64,000 nt of DNA from Clostridium pasteurianum (GCF_001705235.1 NZ_MCGV01000001.1:1116001-1180000); one strand, 5' to 3'; positions 10,928 through 21,562 are shown, numbered from the stretch's first letter. Notes: generated by a model from the sequence alone, not told the origin. Made by a program: numbers and translations.

Positions 10928-11689
10928 ATGCGTCAACATTTTCTCTCGAGAACTGAACTATTAATTGGAAAAGAAAAATTAGAAAAATTAAAAAATAGTA
11001 AAGTAGTTATATTCGGTGTAGGTGGGGTTGGAAGTTATTCTGTAGAAGCACTTGCGAGATCCGGCATAGGTAAAATCATTCTAATAGATGATGACACTGT
11101 ATGCCTCACAAATATAAATAGGCAAATTGAAGCAACCTTTAAAACCATATCTAAACCCAAAGTAGATGTAATGAAAGAAAGAATACTTGATATAAATCCT
11201 AAATGTGATGTTCAAACTCACAGAACTTTTGTAACAGAAGATAACCTTAAAGATTTAATACCTTCTGATATAGACTACGTTATTGATGCTATTGATACAG
11301 TATCAACTAAAATAGCCCTCGCGGTATGGTGCGAAAAAAGCGGTATAAACCTGATAAGCTGTATGGGTACCGGAAACAAGTTGGATCCAACTAAATTTGA
11401 AATTACAGATATATATAAGACATCGATTTGCCCTCTTGCAAAAGTTATGAGACATGAACTTAGAAAAAGAGGTGTTAAATCTCTTAAAGTTCTATATTCA
11501 AAAGAAATTCCTATGAAACCAAAAGCAGATGAAGTTATAACTTGCAAGGAAGGCTGTGTATGTGCTAATGGTTCTAGAAAATGCACTAAAAAAAGGCAGA
11601 TACCTGCAAGTATATCCTTTGTTCCTCCCGTTGCCGGAATGATTATTGGAGGAGAAGTTATTAAATCTCTAATGAACGATGAGAAGTAA
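10928..11689 (+). CDS. tcdA: tRNA threonylcarbamoyladenosine dehydratase
   Basis: E1-like ATP-dependent enzyme (ThiF/MoeB superfamily; CsdL/YgdL) that cyclises t6A37 in tRNA to ct6A. The nucleotide-binding motif GVGGVGS is at residues 30-36, the NRQ motif follows near 64, and a C-terminal CxxxCxC...C cluster (KEGCVCANGSRKC) matches the family. Length, 253 aa, is normal. The window also holds tsaD, which makes the t6A substrate. The ATG has no clear Shine-Dalgarno; an in-frame stop directly upstream rules out a longer protein. The last codons GAG AAG TAA lie inside arm 1 of a class A palindromic element. Confidence 0.93.
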   Translation: MRQHFLSRTELLIGKEKLEKLKNSKVVIFGVGGVGSYSVEALARSGIGKIILIDDDTVCLTNINRQIEATFKTISKPKVDVMKERILDINPKCDVQTHRTFVTEDNLKDLIPSDIDYVIDAIDTVSTKIALAVWCEKSGINLISCMGTGNKLDPTKFEITDIYKTSICPLAKVMRHELRKRGVKSLKVLYSKEIPMKPKADEVITCKEGCVCANGSRKCTKKRQIPASISFVPPVAGMIIGGEVIKSLMNDEK

Positions 11690-11868
11690 CAATATTTTGG
11701 AACATTAAATAAAATTAATAAATCTAAGGGTGATATTTTAAAAATCCTAAGAAATTTCAATAACTCACTAACGTTCAGACAAATTGAAATTTCTAAGTCT
11801 TTTCAAAATATCACCCTAAGATTTATACAATTTTATTTAAATCGTTCCCAAAATATTGTTACTTCTCA
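11681..11868 (+). repeat. Palindromic repeat element, class A, full
   Basis: A 188-bp imperfect palindrome. Arm 1 begins GAGAAGTAACAATATTTTGG and includes the tcdA stop codon; arm 2 ends with the complementary sequence. The arms differ at fixed places: arm 1 reads GGAACATTAAATAAAA, arm 2 (read inward) GGAACGATTTAAATAAAA. The stem continues through AAGGGTGATATTTT to an apical AATTTCAATAACTCACTAACG region. A copy at 47749-47935 is about 98% identical over its length. In this list the strand of each element is the arm 1 to arm 2 direction. Confidence 0.9.
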
Positions 11869-12260
11869 TACAGAATAAATGCATGGTAACTTTTTCTCCG
11901 CTCCACTACGAAAAATACTAAATAATGAATAAAAACAGTATTATCATGCACGAGGTTTGGGCTTTAGCCCATTATCCTTCTTAACCTAATACAAGCATTC
12001 TTTAAATTACGCATGGCTTAACACTTTATTTATTATCCTTCTTTACTTTAAACAGGAACTTTCTATATTATGAGAGTACCTGTTTAGATAATCTTCAATA
12101 TTGATATTAAATATTAAAGTAGCCTATACTTTATAAATAAGGATAATATGCTTGGCTCAAGCCTTTTATATGTTAAAAAGTACTTATAATAAAGTTCAAC
12201 CCAATCTACGCCCAAAATTCCGTAGACACGGAGAAATTTCTTCCTTGCTTTACCCATAAA
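11869..12260. repeat. Inner (E) and flanking (D) repeat modules, degenerate
   Basis: Next to arm 2 of the class A element is a worn D module (TTTTTCTCCGCTCCACTACG...). An E2 motif follows (ACGAGGTTTGGGCTTTAGCC then CATTATCCTTCTTAACC, 11950-11987). A GGATAATATGCTTGGCTC motif appears near 12142. A second D module (CCCAAAATTCCGTAGACACG, 12211-12230, then TTCCTTGCTTTACCC) abuts the next element. It has no coding potential; the short ORF here lies entirely within repeats. Confidence 0.7.
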
Positions 12261-12535
12261 GGGAAGTAACAGTGCTGAAGGAACAATTTTAAAAATTCTA
12301 ATGAATGTTATCATACACGAGGTTTGGGCGAAGCCCATTATCCTTCTTAATCATATAAGAGCACTCATACCATATGCGAGTTATTGAAACTTTTAGGATT
12401 TTAAGCTAAGTTGTTAGCCGTAAACATTAAGATAGCCTGTATTTTATAAAGAAGGATAATGGGTCCTTGACCCAAACCCCACCTATAATAAGATTTATAC
12501 AATTTTTTTAATGTTCCAAAGCACTGTTACTTCCC
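12261..12535 (-). repeat. Palindromic repeat element, class B, long form
   Basis: Arm 2 starts GGGAAGTAACAGTGCTGAAG at 12261; arm 1 ends at 12535 as the complement of GGGAAGTAACAGTGCTTTGG. It carries the inner modules E2 (12305-12340) and E1 (12440-12481, AGAAGGATAATGGGTCCTTG then ACCCAAACCCC). Arm 1 faces the yjbQ-like gene, whose stop codon is 8 bp away. The GAA versus TTT mismatch inside the arms is the same as in all other class B copies. Confidence 0.85.
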
Positions 12536-12542
12536 TTTAATT

Positions 12543-12941
12543 CTATATTATTTTAACAAATAATTTTCTATTTCTCGGTCCGTCAAACTCGGTAAAGTAT
12601 ATCCCCTGCCAGGTTCCAAGTTTCAACCTTCCATTTTCAATAATAATTTCTTTACTAGTTCCCATAAGTGAAGATTTAATATGTGCATGTGAATTGCCTT
12701 CAATATGTTTATAGTCACCTTTTTTTGGAAAAGCTTTATCTAAATTAACTAAAATATCACGTACAACATCTGGATCTGCATTTTCGTTTATAGTAATTCC
12801 AGCGGTAGTATGTGGACAAAACACAATAGCCACACCATTAAAAATCCCACTTTCATCCACAGCCTCTTGAGCTAAACTTGTTATATCTATAAACTCTTCA
12901 TCCTTATGCGTTTTTACTGAAAATTCAAACAAATTTTTCAC
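12543..12941 (-). CDS. YjbQ family protein (UPF0047)
   Basis: Small cytoplasmic protein of the YjbQ/UPF0047 family, 132 aa, the usual length. The conserved signature HTTAGITINENADPDV is at about residues 45-60, and further His residues of the presumed metal site lie in EGNSHAHIKSSLMG. Some members show weak thiamine phosphate synthase activity; the physiological role is unsettled. The start is GTG with AAGGGGTG 7-8 nt upstream. It is flanked on both sides by palindromic repeats and is probably transcribed alone. Confidence 0.88.
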   Translation of the reverse strand: MKNLFEFSVKTHKDEEFIDITSLAQEAVDESGIFNGVAIVFCPHTTAGITINENADPDVVRDILVNLDKAFPKKGDYKHIEGNSHAHIKSSLMGTSKEIIIENGRLKLGTWQGIYFTEFDGPRNRKLFVKII

Positions 12942-12971
12942 CTAAATCACCCCTTGCATGTTATAGTTTGC

Positions 12972-13270
12972 GAATTAACATTAATCTGTAACATTAAAAA
13001 AATTCTATAAATCTTATCCTAACTGGGGTTTGGGTCATATTGTATTACCGATAATAGTTAATATATTACTGTAAATATAAAGATATATTATATCTTGTAA
13101 AGAAGGATAATGGGATTTCACCCAAACCCCAAGAATGATAATTATCCTTCTTAACCATATAAAAGCACTCTTATCATATATGAGCTATTAAAGGTTTAGC
13201 CCTATATAAACTTTTAATTCCGATTTTCCGCAGCGGAGCGGAAGAAAATCCTCCTTGCATCTACCTTCTA
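12972..13270 (+). repeat. Class C half element with E and D modules
   Basis: Arm 1 of class C (GAATTAACATTAATCTGTAAC, then ATTAAAAAAATTCTATAAATC) begins 31 bp upstream of the yjbQ-like start. E1 follows (GGGGTTTGGGTCATATTG), then a paired motif AAGAAGGATAATGGGATTTC and CACCCAAACCCC, an E2 remnant (TTATCCTTCTTAACCATATA) and a D hairpin (TTTTCCGCAGCGGAGCGGAAG, split at 13231). The first 160 bases recur inverted at about 25848-26008 with only a handful of differences. Confidence 0.8.
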
Positions 13271-13463
13271 AGCAAAGTAATAATATTTTGGAAACGATTT
13301 AAATAAAATTCAATAAGTCTTGTTCCAAATTATAAAAAGACTTAGAAATTTTAATTTGTTTGAGCTTTTTTTCAGCGAGTTATTAAAATTTCTTAGTATT
13401 TTTATAATTTGGAACTTAGACTTATGATTTTTATTTAATGTTTCAAAATATTATTACTTTGCT
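13271..13463 (-). repeat. Palindromic repeat element, class A, full
   Basis: Arm 2 begins AGCAAAGTAATAATATTTTG at 13271; arm 1 ends at 13463 with the exact complement. Both ends carry the AGCAAAGTAATA variant instead of GGGAAGTAACA, so the two ends change together. The stop codon of the alanyl-tRNA editing gene (TTA at 13454-13456) lies inside arm 1. An inverted near-copy of most of this element is at 25623-25780. Confidence 0.88.
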
Positions 13464-14620
13464 TCATTTCTTAAAAACTCAGCAAATTTACTTAAATCAT
13501 CTTTATTCTTAAATGCTGCCTGAGCTCTCTTGGCATTTCCGCCGCCACGTCCATTATATTCTTTTATATTCTGCTTAAATATCTTTCCACATTCAATAGA
13601 ATCACTGCCATTCTGAGCAAATAAAATTCTATTATCTATACCAGAAGTTAAAATAGCAACAAACTTCTCATCTTTAATATCATCATATATTGCCTCAATA
13701 AAGCTAAAATCGCCATCATCATAATGTGCTGATATAACACCATTACTTGCATTTTGGGTAAGCTTTTTAGCCTCTCCTTTAGCTTCTGTCTTCTTATAAT
13801 CAGATACTTTTTTCTTTAAAGATGTAATTTCATCTTTGTTAGATTCAACCTTATTTAAAATGTTATCTTCATCTATTGAAAGACTTTTTTGAAGTTCTAA
13901 TACAATCTCATGTTCTTTAGCACATTGATCAAAAGCTCTCTTTCCGCACTTAAAGTATACTCGTGTCATACCTTTATATTTTTCAGTTTTAAGTACTTTT
14001 ATAATGCCAACTTCACCAGTCCTATTAACATGAGTTCCACAGCAAGCACTGTAATCCACATCACCAAGCTGAACTATTCTAATTCTTCCTTCTGCCTTTA
14101 TTGCCTTTCTAAGTGGCAATTTTTCTGCTTCAGATTTACTCATAAAATAAGTCTTTGTTGGTACATTCGCATATACATATGAATTTGCCTCATCTTCAAT
14201 TTTTTTAACCATAAGAGGTGTTACATTCTCCATATCTATGTCGACAGTTATGTAGTCATCCCCCATATGAAAGCCACAGTTTACGCCTCCATATAATTTA
14301 AAGAAAGCAGCCGACAGCAAATGCTCACCTGTGTGCTGCTGTATGTTATCCAGTCTCCTATTAAAATCCACCTTACACTTTGCAGTATCTCCTTCAGGTT
14401 TCACACTCATAACATGATAAATAGTATCATCTTTTTCATATACATATTCAACAGGTATACCATTTATAGTGCCTAAATCACAAGGCTGTCCTCCTCCTTC
14501 TGGATAGAAAGAAGTTTTATCCAAAACTACCTCATATTTATTATCTTTTTCCTTTATATCAACTATTTTTCCTTCTGACTCGCATATATACGGATCATCA
14601 TAAAATAATTTATTTGTCAT
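13454..14620 (-). CDS. Alanyl-tRNA editing protein AlaX (DHHA1-containing)
   Basis: Free-standing editing enzyme that hydrolyses mischarged Ser/Gly-tRNA(Ala). The zinc site is complete: HTGEH (His96, His100) and CCGTH (Cys193/194, His197). A helical linker about 230-285 and a C-terminal DHHA1 domain ending in RGGGGNAKRAQ follow, so this is the long AlaX-L type (388 aa). It lacks the AlaRS synthetase domain. The ATG start is the first in frame. Its last codons GAA GCA AAG TAA run into arm 1 of a class A repeat. It lies 55 bp after an FAD oxidoreductase on the same strand. Confidence 0.93.
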   Translation of the reverse strand: MTNKLFYDDPYICESEGKIVDIKEKDNKYEVVLDKTSFYPEGGGQPCDLGTINGIPVEYVYEKDDTIYHVMSVKPEGDTAKCKVDFNRRLDNIQQHTGEHLLSAAFFKLYGGVNCGFHMGDDYITVDIDMENVTPLMVKKIEDEANSYVYANVPTKTYFMSKSEAEKLPLRKAIKAEGRIRIVQLGDVDYSACCGTHVNRTGEVGIIKVLKTEKYKGMTRVYFKCGKRAFDQCAKEHEIVLELQKSLSIDEDNILNKVESNKDEITSLKKKVSDYKKTEAKGEAKKLTQNASNGVISAHYDDGDFSFIEAIYDDIKDEKFVAILTSGIDNRILFAQNGSDSIECGKIFKQNIKEYNGRGGGNAKRAQAAFKNKDDLSKFAEFLRNEAK

Positions 14621-14675
14621 AATATCATCTCCATTTCACAAAATAAGTATAATCCATAAAAAGGCAAATATCAAA

Positions 14676-15623
14676 CTATTCCTCATTCATATTAACATAT
14701 TCTGCAGAAATCTCTCCTATTTCATAGCTCTCTAAAACTATATCCTGAGAATTAAATTCATGTATGTACGATGAATTACCAACTATAAAAATTCCAGGGA
14801 CATTAGTGCTAACTTTATGAATGTTACCAACAGAATCCGCTTTTTTAATATTAGCTTTCTTAATAAGTTTATCATTGGGTAATAACTTTGAAGCAAGAAT
14901 AAGTGTATCACAAGAAATAAATTTTTCTTCTCCCCTAGCTAAAATGTATACTCCTTCTAGCCTATCTTTTCCCTTTAATCGTACAACTTTATAATCATAT
15001 AAAAAAGGTATATTAACTTCAGCCAATGATTCTATAGTTTCATCTCGCTTTTCAAGGTCAAGTTCATTATCTATTACAGCTTTTACTTTTCCTCCCTCCA
15101 AAAATATCCTTTTAGCAAGTAAAACTCCAATTTTATTTGCACCTAATATTATCATACTCTTACCGGGCATATAACCATCTACATTTATGAGTTTCTGCAC
15201 CATAACTGCCGAATAAATACCGCTCAAACCATTTGATAAAAATCTTATATTCTTTTTCATTTTATCTAAGGCTCCTGCAGCCCAAATTATACTTTTAGCC
15301 TTTATTTCAATTATACCGTCTTTTTCATTTACAGCATTTACTACTTTATCATTACTTATGCTAGTTACCATAGTATTTAATTTATATGTTATATTTAATT
15401 CTAAGAATTCATCTATAAACTTTTGTACATATTCTGTACCTGTAAGTTCTTCTTTAAAAATTTCTTTACCAAAACCATTATGAATGCATTGATTTAAAAT
15501 TCCTCCAAGTTCATCTTCAAGCTCAATTAAAACTATATCCTCTATTCCAGATTTTTTTGCAGAAATAGCTGCTGCAAGTCCTGACACTCCTCCGCCTATA
15601 ACAACTAAATCATGTTTTTCCAT
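14676..15623 (-). CDS. FAD-dependent NAD(P) oxidoreductase
   Basis: Flavoprotein of the pyridine nucleotide-disulfide oxidoreductase type. The N-terminal dinucleotide-binding motif GGGVSGLAAAISA (about residues 10-22 after start correction) binds FAD, and a second Rossmann segment near 155-175 (GKSMIILGANKIGVLLAKR) should bind NAD(P). VPGIFIVGNSS near the C-terminus is the usual FAD-contacting motif. Similar proteins occur beside glycerol-3-phosphate dehydrogenase GlpA, but no GlpA or partner gene is here, so the substrate is unknown. I chose the ATG at 15623, which has GGAGGAG about 6 nt upstream; the upstream TTG overlaps that site. Length 315 aa. Confidence 0.82.
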   Translation of the reverse strand: MEKHDLVVIGGGVSGLAAAISAKKSGIEDIVLIELEDELGGILNQCIHNGFGKEIFKEELTGTEYVQKFIDEFLELNITYKLNTMVTSISNDKVVNAVNEKDGIIEIKAKSIIWAAGALDKMKKNIRFLSNGLSGIYSAVMVQKLINVDGYMPGKSMIILGANKIGVLLAKRIFLEGGKVKAVIDNELDLEKRDETIESLAEVNIPFLYDYKVVRLKGKDRLEGVYILARGEEKFISCDTLILASKLLPNDKLIKKANIKKADSVGNIHKVSTNVPGIFIVGNSSYIHEFNSQDIVLESYEIGEISAEYVNMNEE

Positions 15624-15770
15624 TATTAACTCCTCCAATTGGAATAATATCTAACATTTATATTATAAACTATATTGTGCTTTTTTTTAAATAAATTAAT
15701 CTGTGAATTTCTTTTTTCTTTGATATAATATAATTAAACGCAAACTTGAAACATGGAGATGATGATACTT

Positions 15771-18026
15771 ATGGTTACTTGTTCTGTATGTAAAAAAAAT
15801 GTAGCAGTTATTTTCACAAACAAAGAAGTAAATGGTAAGCAGGAATTAGTAGGTTTATGCCTGCCTTGTGCAAAAAAATTAGGAATCTCTCCCTTAACTC
15901 AAATGATTGATCCTAAAGATATGAAGGAAGAGGATTTTCAAAACTTAAATAATCAAATGAATGAAATGCTTAATGGCGTTGATTTAAATAAAATATCAGA
16001 TGAAAATGGTGCTGGAGGTTTATTAAATTTTCTGAATAATAGCCTTAATGATTCACAGCAGTATCAAGATAAAACTTCTGAAAATATCAGCACACAAACG
16101 AGTAATAGCAATAAAAAAATCAAAAAGAAAAAATATCTAGATTCGTATGGAATAAATTTAACTTTAAAGGCTAAAAATGGTGAAATTGATACCATAGTAG
16201 GTAGAGAAAGAGAAATTGACAGATTAATTCAAATTTTAAACCGAAGGACAAAAAATAATCCTATATTAATAGGAGAAGCTGGTGTTGGTAAAACAGCTAT
16301 AGCTGAAGGTTTTGCTTTAAGAATAGCACAAAAAAACGTACCTGCAAGATTTCTGAATACCGAAGTATATATGCTTGAACTGAATTCCATAGTAGCAGGT
16401 ACTCAATTTAGAGGACAATTTGAAGCTCGAATGAAAGGCATTATTGATGAAGTATATCATTATAAAAATATAATTTTAATCATCGATGAAATTCATAATA
16501 TAATGGGAGCTGGAAATGCAGAAAGTGGTTCATTAAGTGCAGCAAACATTTTAAAACCAGCTCTTGCTAAAGGTGAGCTTCAAATTATAGGTGCAACAAC
16601 TATAGACGAATATAGAAAATATATCGAAAAAGACTCCGCCCTTGAGAGACGTTTTCAACCAATCATGGTAGAGGAACCTACTATGGAGGAAACAGTTGAA
16701 ATCATAAAAGGAATTAAACCTTATTATGAAAATTATCATAAAATAATTATTCCAAATGATATAATCGAGAGTGCTGTAAAATTATCAGGTAGATATATAT
16801 CTGATAGATTTTTCCCTGATAAAGCAATTGACGTAATAGATGAAGCTGGTTCCAGAGCAAACTTAAAGAACAAAGGTCTTGTAGAATTAGAAGCACTGAA
16901 AAAAGAACTTACAGATGTGCAAGATAAAATAAGCACATGTGCAGAAGCAAATGATTTTGAAAAAGCTGCTGAATATAAAGTTGACGAATGTAAAATACAA
17001 ACTAAAATAGATACTTTTAATAAAGATTGTAATAACGTTGTACTAACTTTAGATGATGTAGCTTCTGTTGTAGAATCATGGACCAAGATTCCTGTACAAA
17101 GGATAACAGAAATGGAAGCAGAAAAGCTACTTAATCTTGAAGAAAGACTTCATAAGAGAATTATAGGTCAAAATGAAGCTGTATCGAGTATAGCTAGAAC
17201 CATCAGACGAAATAGATCTGGTTTTAAAAAATTAAAGAAACCTTCTTCATTTATATTTGTTGGTCCTACTGGTGTTGGTAAAACTGAACTCGTTAAAACA
17301 TTAGCTTCAGAATTATTTCAAAATGAAAAGGCACTCATAAGAATAGATATGTCTGAATACATGGAAAAGCATACAGTATCTAAATTAATAGGAGCTCCTC
17401 CAGGATATGTAGGTTACGATAATGGTGGTCAATTAACTGAAAAGGTCAGAAGAAATCCTTACTCAGTTATATTGCTTGATGAAATTGAAAAAGCACATCC
17501 TGATGTCTTCAATATATTACTTCAAATACTTGAAGATGGCAGGCTTACAGATAGTCAGGGAAGAACTGTTAATTTTGAAAATACCATAATAATTATGACC
17601 TCAAATGCTGGAACTAATTTAAAATCCAGCGGAATAGGTTTTACACGTGACAACTATTCCTCACTTTCTGGTAAAATTAAAGATGTACTTCGTGAAACTT
17701 TTAGACCAGAATTTCTTAATAGAATAGACGAAACTATCATATTCACGGAATTGAATAAAGAAGAATTATTAAAGATAACAGATCTAATGCTTAAAGAAAT
17801 AATAAATGAAGGTAAAGAGAAAAATATCAACATAGAAATAACTGATGATGTCAAAAACTTCATATTGGAAAAGGGCTATAATAAAAAATATGGTGCCCGT
17901 CCATTAAGACGTACAATACAAAAATATATAGAAGATGAACTTGCTGAATTCTATATAAAGGGAATATACAAAAAAGGAAGTAACGTTAAAATATCTGTTA
18001 AAGATAACAAAATAGAATTTAACTAA
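15771..18026 (+). CDS. ClpE-like ATP-dependent protease ATPase subunit
   Basis: Hexameric AAA+ unfoldase. It has an N-terminal zinc finger (CSVC...CLPC, first 40 residues) instead of the ClpC N-domain, then AAA-1 with Walker A GEAGVGKT and Walker B ILIIDEIHN, a UVR-like coiled coil in the middle (EANDFEKAAEYKVDE), and AAA-2 with GPTGVGKT and VILLDEIEKA. The tripeptide IGF after SNAGTNLKSSG is a ClpP-docking loop, so it probably works with ClpP. This layout is that of ClpE. The start is set at the ATG at 15771 (GGAG 12 nt upstream); an upstream ATG at 15753 lacks a ribosome site. No CtsR operator was seen. A class C repeat starts 6 bp after the stop. Confidence 0.9.
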   Translation: MVTCSVCKKNVAVIFTNKEVNGKQELVGLCLPCAKKLGISPLTQMIDPKDMKEEDFQNLNNQMNEMLNGVDLNKISDENGAGGLLNFLNNSLNDSQQYQDKTSENISTQTSNSNKKIKKKKYLDSYGINLTLKAKNGEIDTIVGREREIDRLIQILNRRTKNNPILIGEAGVGKTAIAEGFALRIAQKNVPARFLNTEVYMLELNSIVAGTQFRGQFEARMKGIIDEVYHYKNIILIIDEIHNIMGAGNAESGSLSAANILKPALAKGELQIIGATTIDEYRKYIEKDSALERRFQPIMVEEPTMEETVEIIKGIKPYYENYHKIIIPNDIIESAVKLSGRYISDRFFPDKAIDVIDEAGSRANLKNKGLVELEALKKELTDVQDKISTCAEANDFEKAAEYKVDECKIQTKIDTFNKDCNNVVLTLDDVASVVESWTKIPVQRITEMEAEKLLNLEERLHKRIIGQNEAVSSIARTIRRNRSGFKKLKKPSSFIFVGPTGVGKTELVKTLASELFQNEKALIRIDMSEYMEKHTVSKLIGAPPGYVGYDNGGQLTEKVRRNPYSVILLDEIEKAHPDVFNILLQILEDGRLTDSQGRTVNFENTIIIMTSNAGTNLKSSGIGFTRDNYSSLSGKIKDVLRETFRPEFLNRIDETIIFTELNKEELLKITDLMLKEIINEGKEKNINIEITDDVKNFILEKGYNKKYGARPLRRTIQKYIEDELAEFYIKGIYKKGSNVKISVKDNKIEFN

Positions 18027-18032
18027 AGAAAG

Positions 18033-18362
18033 AGAATTAACATTGATTCGTAACATTAAAAAAATTCTATAAATCTTATCATAAATGGGGTTTGGGTCGT
18101 AGACCCATTATCCTTCTTTATAAAATATAGGCAATTTTAATATTTACGATTAATAACTTTTATTTTCCAATATTAATGATGATTTAAACAGGCACTCTCA
18201 TAATATAGAGAGTGCTTGTATTAGGTTAAGAAGGATAATGTGCAAAGCCCAAACCTCGCATATGATAACGTTCAAACAAATTGAAATATCTAAGAATTTA
18301 TTATTTTTTTATCAAGATTTATTAGAATTTTTTTAAATTGTTACTTCATCAATGTTAATTCT
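18033..18362 (+). repeat. Palindromic repeat element, class C, long form
   Basis: Arm 1 (AGAATTAACATTGATTCGTAA) begins 6 bp after the ClpE-like stop; arm 2 ends at 18362 with the complement of AGAATTAACATTGATGAAGTA. The inside holds E1 (GGGGTTTGGGTCGTAGACCC), a perfect hairpin GCACTCTC...GAGAGTGC near 18195-18220, and E2 in reverse (AAGAAGGATAATGTGCAAAG). This is the cleanest example of the order arm 1, E1, hairpin, E2, arm 2. Confidence 0.88.
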
Positions 18363-18620
18363 CTTTTGGGGTAAAACAAGGTAAAAATTCCTCCGTGCCT
18401 ACGGAATTTTGGGCGTAGACAATGTGCTTTGACCATAATTAGTTTAAAAGATGCTGACATTGCTTTTCTCGTCAACACGTGATGGTTTTGTACAAAACTT
18501 ATGTATTATAATACTATCTAAATATTTTATGATTTTTTTGCCAAGATTTATTAGAGTTTTTTTCAATTGTTACTTCATCAATAGTAATTCCCTTTGGAGT
18601 AAAACATGAAAGTACTATCC
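18363..18620 (+). repeat. D module and a second class C arm 2 fragment
   Basis: Directly outside arm 2 is a D module (GGGGTAAAACAAGGTAAAAA, TTCCTCCGTGCCTACGGAATT). A partial second arm 2 follows (AGATTTATTAGAGTTTTTTT through CATCAATAGTAATTCCCTTT, about 18545-18595) with a worn D remnant. This looks like a decayed tandem copy. Confidence 0.7.
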
Positions 18621-18850
18621 ATCTGTAATAACAATTATGATTGACACATGCCTTGCCTAAAGAATTAAAAAGTATTGTGTAAAAAATACTTATATATTAA
18701 AATTATTAGAATAAGTTAAATACATTATTTAAACTAACTGAAAATGATTTAAATAACATACCTTTTGATTATATGCATAGTATTGTTATTGTTTATCTTT
18801 TCTTGTTGAATTGTTTTATTGATACAATAATATATTGGTAGGTGATAATA
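18621..18850. other. Upstream region of the RpiR gene
   Basis: About 230 bp of AT-rich DNA between repeat remnants and the RpiR-type regulator. It presumably holds the regulator's promoter; I see no clear operator palindrome or RNA motif. Confidence 0.35.
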
Positions 18851-19729
18851 ATGTTAATAAATGAACAGATGGAACAAATAGAAAAGTTTTCTTCAAATGA
18901 ACAAATTATTATAGAATACATTCAGAAAATGGGAGTAGAAATTAATTCGCTTTCAGCAAGAAAAATCGCAAATGAAACACTTACTTCCGCTTCTACCGTT
19001 GTTAGATTGTGTAAAAAATTTGGATGTAAAGGTTTTGAAGATTTCAAGAAAACATATATTCATGAATTAAGGTATCTAACTTCTATTCAAGAAAATATAA
19101 ATAAAAATATACCCTTTACCGAAAAAGATAATAAATATAAAATTGCAAATAATTTAAGCCTTCTTTACCAAGAAATAGCAAAAGATACATTGGAGTGTTT
19201 AAGTATAGAAAACTTAAGCAAGGCAACTCAAATGATTTTAAAAGCAGATAATATATATATTTTTTCGTCAGGATCTTCTATTAATTTAGCAAAAATTTTT
19301 CAAGAGCGAATGCTTAGAATTACTAAAACCGTTGTACTATATGAAAGTTTAGATATGCAATATATTCGCAGTGTAAGTTCACAAAAAAAAGATTGTTATA
19401 TTTTATTATCTTATAGCGGCGAAGTTACAAGAATTGTACGAGTGGCACAAACATTAAAGCGGCAAGGTGTACCTACAATTGCAATTACATCTTTAGGAAA
19501 TAATAGGCTAAGTAAGATTGCTGATTGTGTTTTAAATGTTAGTACAAGAGAAAAAATTATCTATAATATTTGTAACTATTCTTCTTTGATAAGCACAGGA
19601 CTCATTTTAGATATTTTATATTCATGCTGTTTTAATGAAAATTATCAAAAAAATTTAGAATATAAGATAGAATTAGAGAAAAGATATGAATTGCAGAGAC
19701 AAAAGTATAGTCAAAAAAATATATTATGA
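18851..19729 (+). CDS. RpiR/MurR-type transcriptional regulator
   Basis: Sugar-phosphate-responsive DNA-binding protein. The N-terminal HTH_6 domain (about residues 1-75, with SARKIANETLTSASTVVRLC as the helix-turn-helix) is followed by a SIS sugar-isomerase-fold domain (about 105-245) containing IFSSGSS and LLSYSGEVTRIV, the usual ligand loops. I set the start at the ATG at 18851, which has TAGGTGAT 5-6 nt upstream, rather than the GTG at 18842. It lies upstream of a membrane protein and a decayed 6-phospho-beta-glucosidase, so it probably once controlled beta-glucoside use. Confidence 0.88.
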   Translation: MLINEQMEQIEKFSSNEQIIIEYIQKMGVEINSLSARKIANETLTSASTVVRLCKKFGCKGFEDFKKTYIHELRYLTSIQENINKNIPFTEKDNKYKIANNLSLLYQEIAKDTLECLSIENLSKATQMILKADNIYIFSSGSSINLAKIFQERMLRITKTVVLYESLDMQYIRSVSSQKKDCYILLSYSGEVTRIVRVAQTLKRQGVPTIAITSLGNNRLSKIADCVLNVSTREKIIYNICNYSSLISTGLILDILYSCCFNENYQKNLEYKIELEKRYELQRQKYSQKNIL

Positions 19730-19761
19730 CAGTACTGTTTCATTAAAATACAAATTTAGAA

Positions 19762-19796
19762 GAAAAAAAAAGCAACATTGTTGCTTTTTTTTTAGT
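19762..19796 (+). terminator. Rho-independent terminator after the RpiR gene
   Basis: AGCAAC (19771-19776), loop ATT, GTTGCT (19780-19785), followed by nine T. It is short but textbook; the preceding A-run makes it potentially bidirectional. Confidence 0.85.
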
Positions 19797-19847
19797 TTTA
19801 TTTACGCCATTATTATAAAGTAATAAACTACCATTGAGGTGAGATAT

Positions 19848-21456
<1,609 letters not shown>

Positions 21457-21516
21457 ATATAACAAATTATAGTATCACTAAAATTAGCAGACTTTTATTT
21501 ATGAATATTATATTAA

Positions 21517-21562
21517 AATCTCCAATCTGATTGCCTTATTAAAGCATATTAAATTGGAGATT
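21517..21562. terminator. Inverted repeat between convergent genes
   Basis: AATCTCCAAT (21517-21526) and ATTGGAGATT (21553-21562) form a 10-bp stem with a 26-nt loop between the GH1 relic and the convergent histidine kinase gene. T-tracts are weak on both strands, so terminator function is only possible. Confidence 0.4.

Noticed and set aside
11275-11760. 161-codon ORF antisense to tcdA
   Set aside because: Shadow of the clearly conserved tcdA coding frame, extending into a repeat.
12114-12338. Short ORF of 74 codons
   Set aside because: It lies entirely in D and E repeat modules and has no family resemblance or ribosome site.
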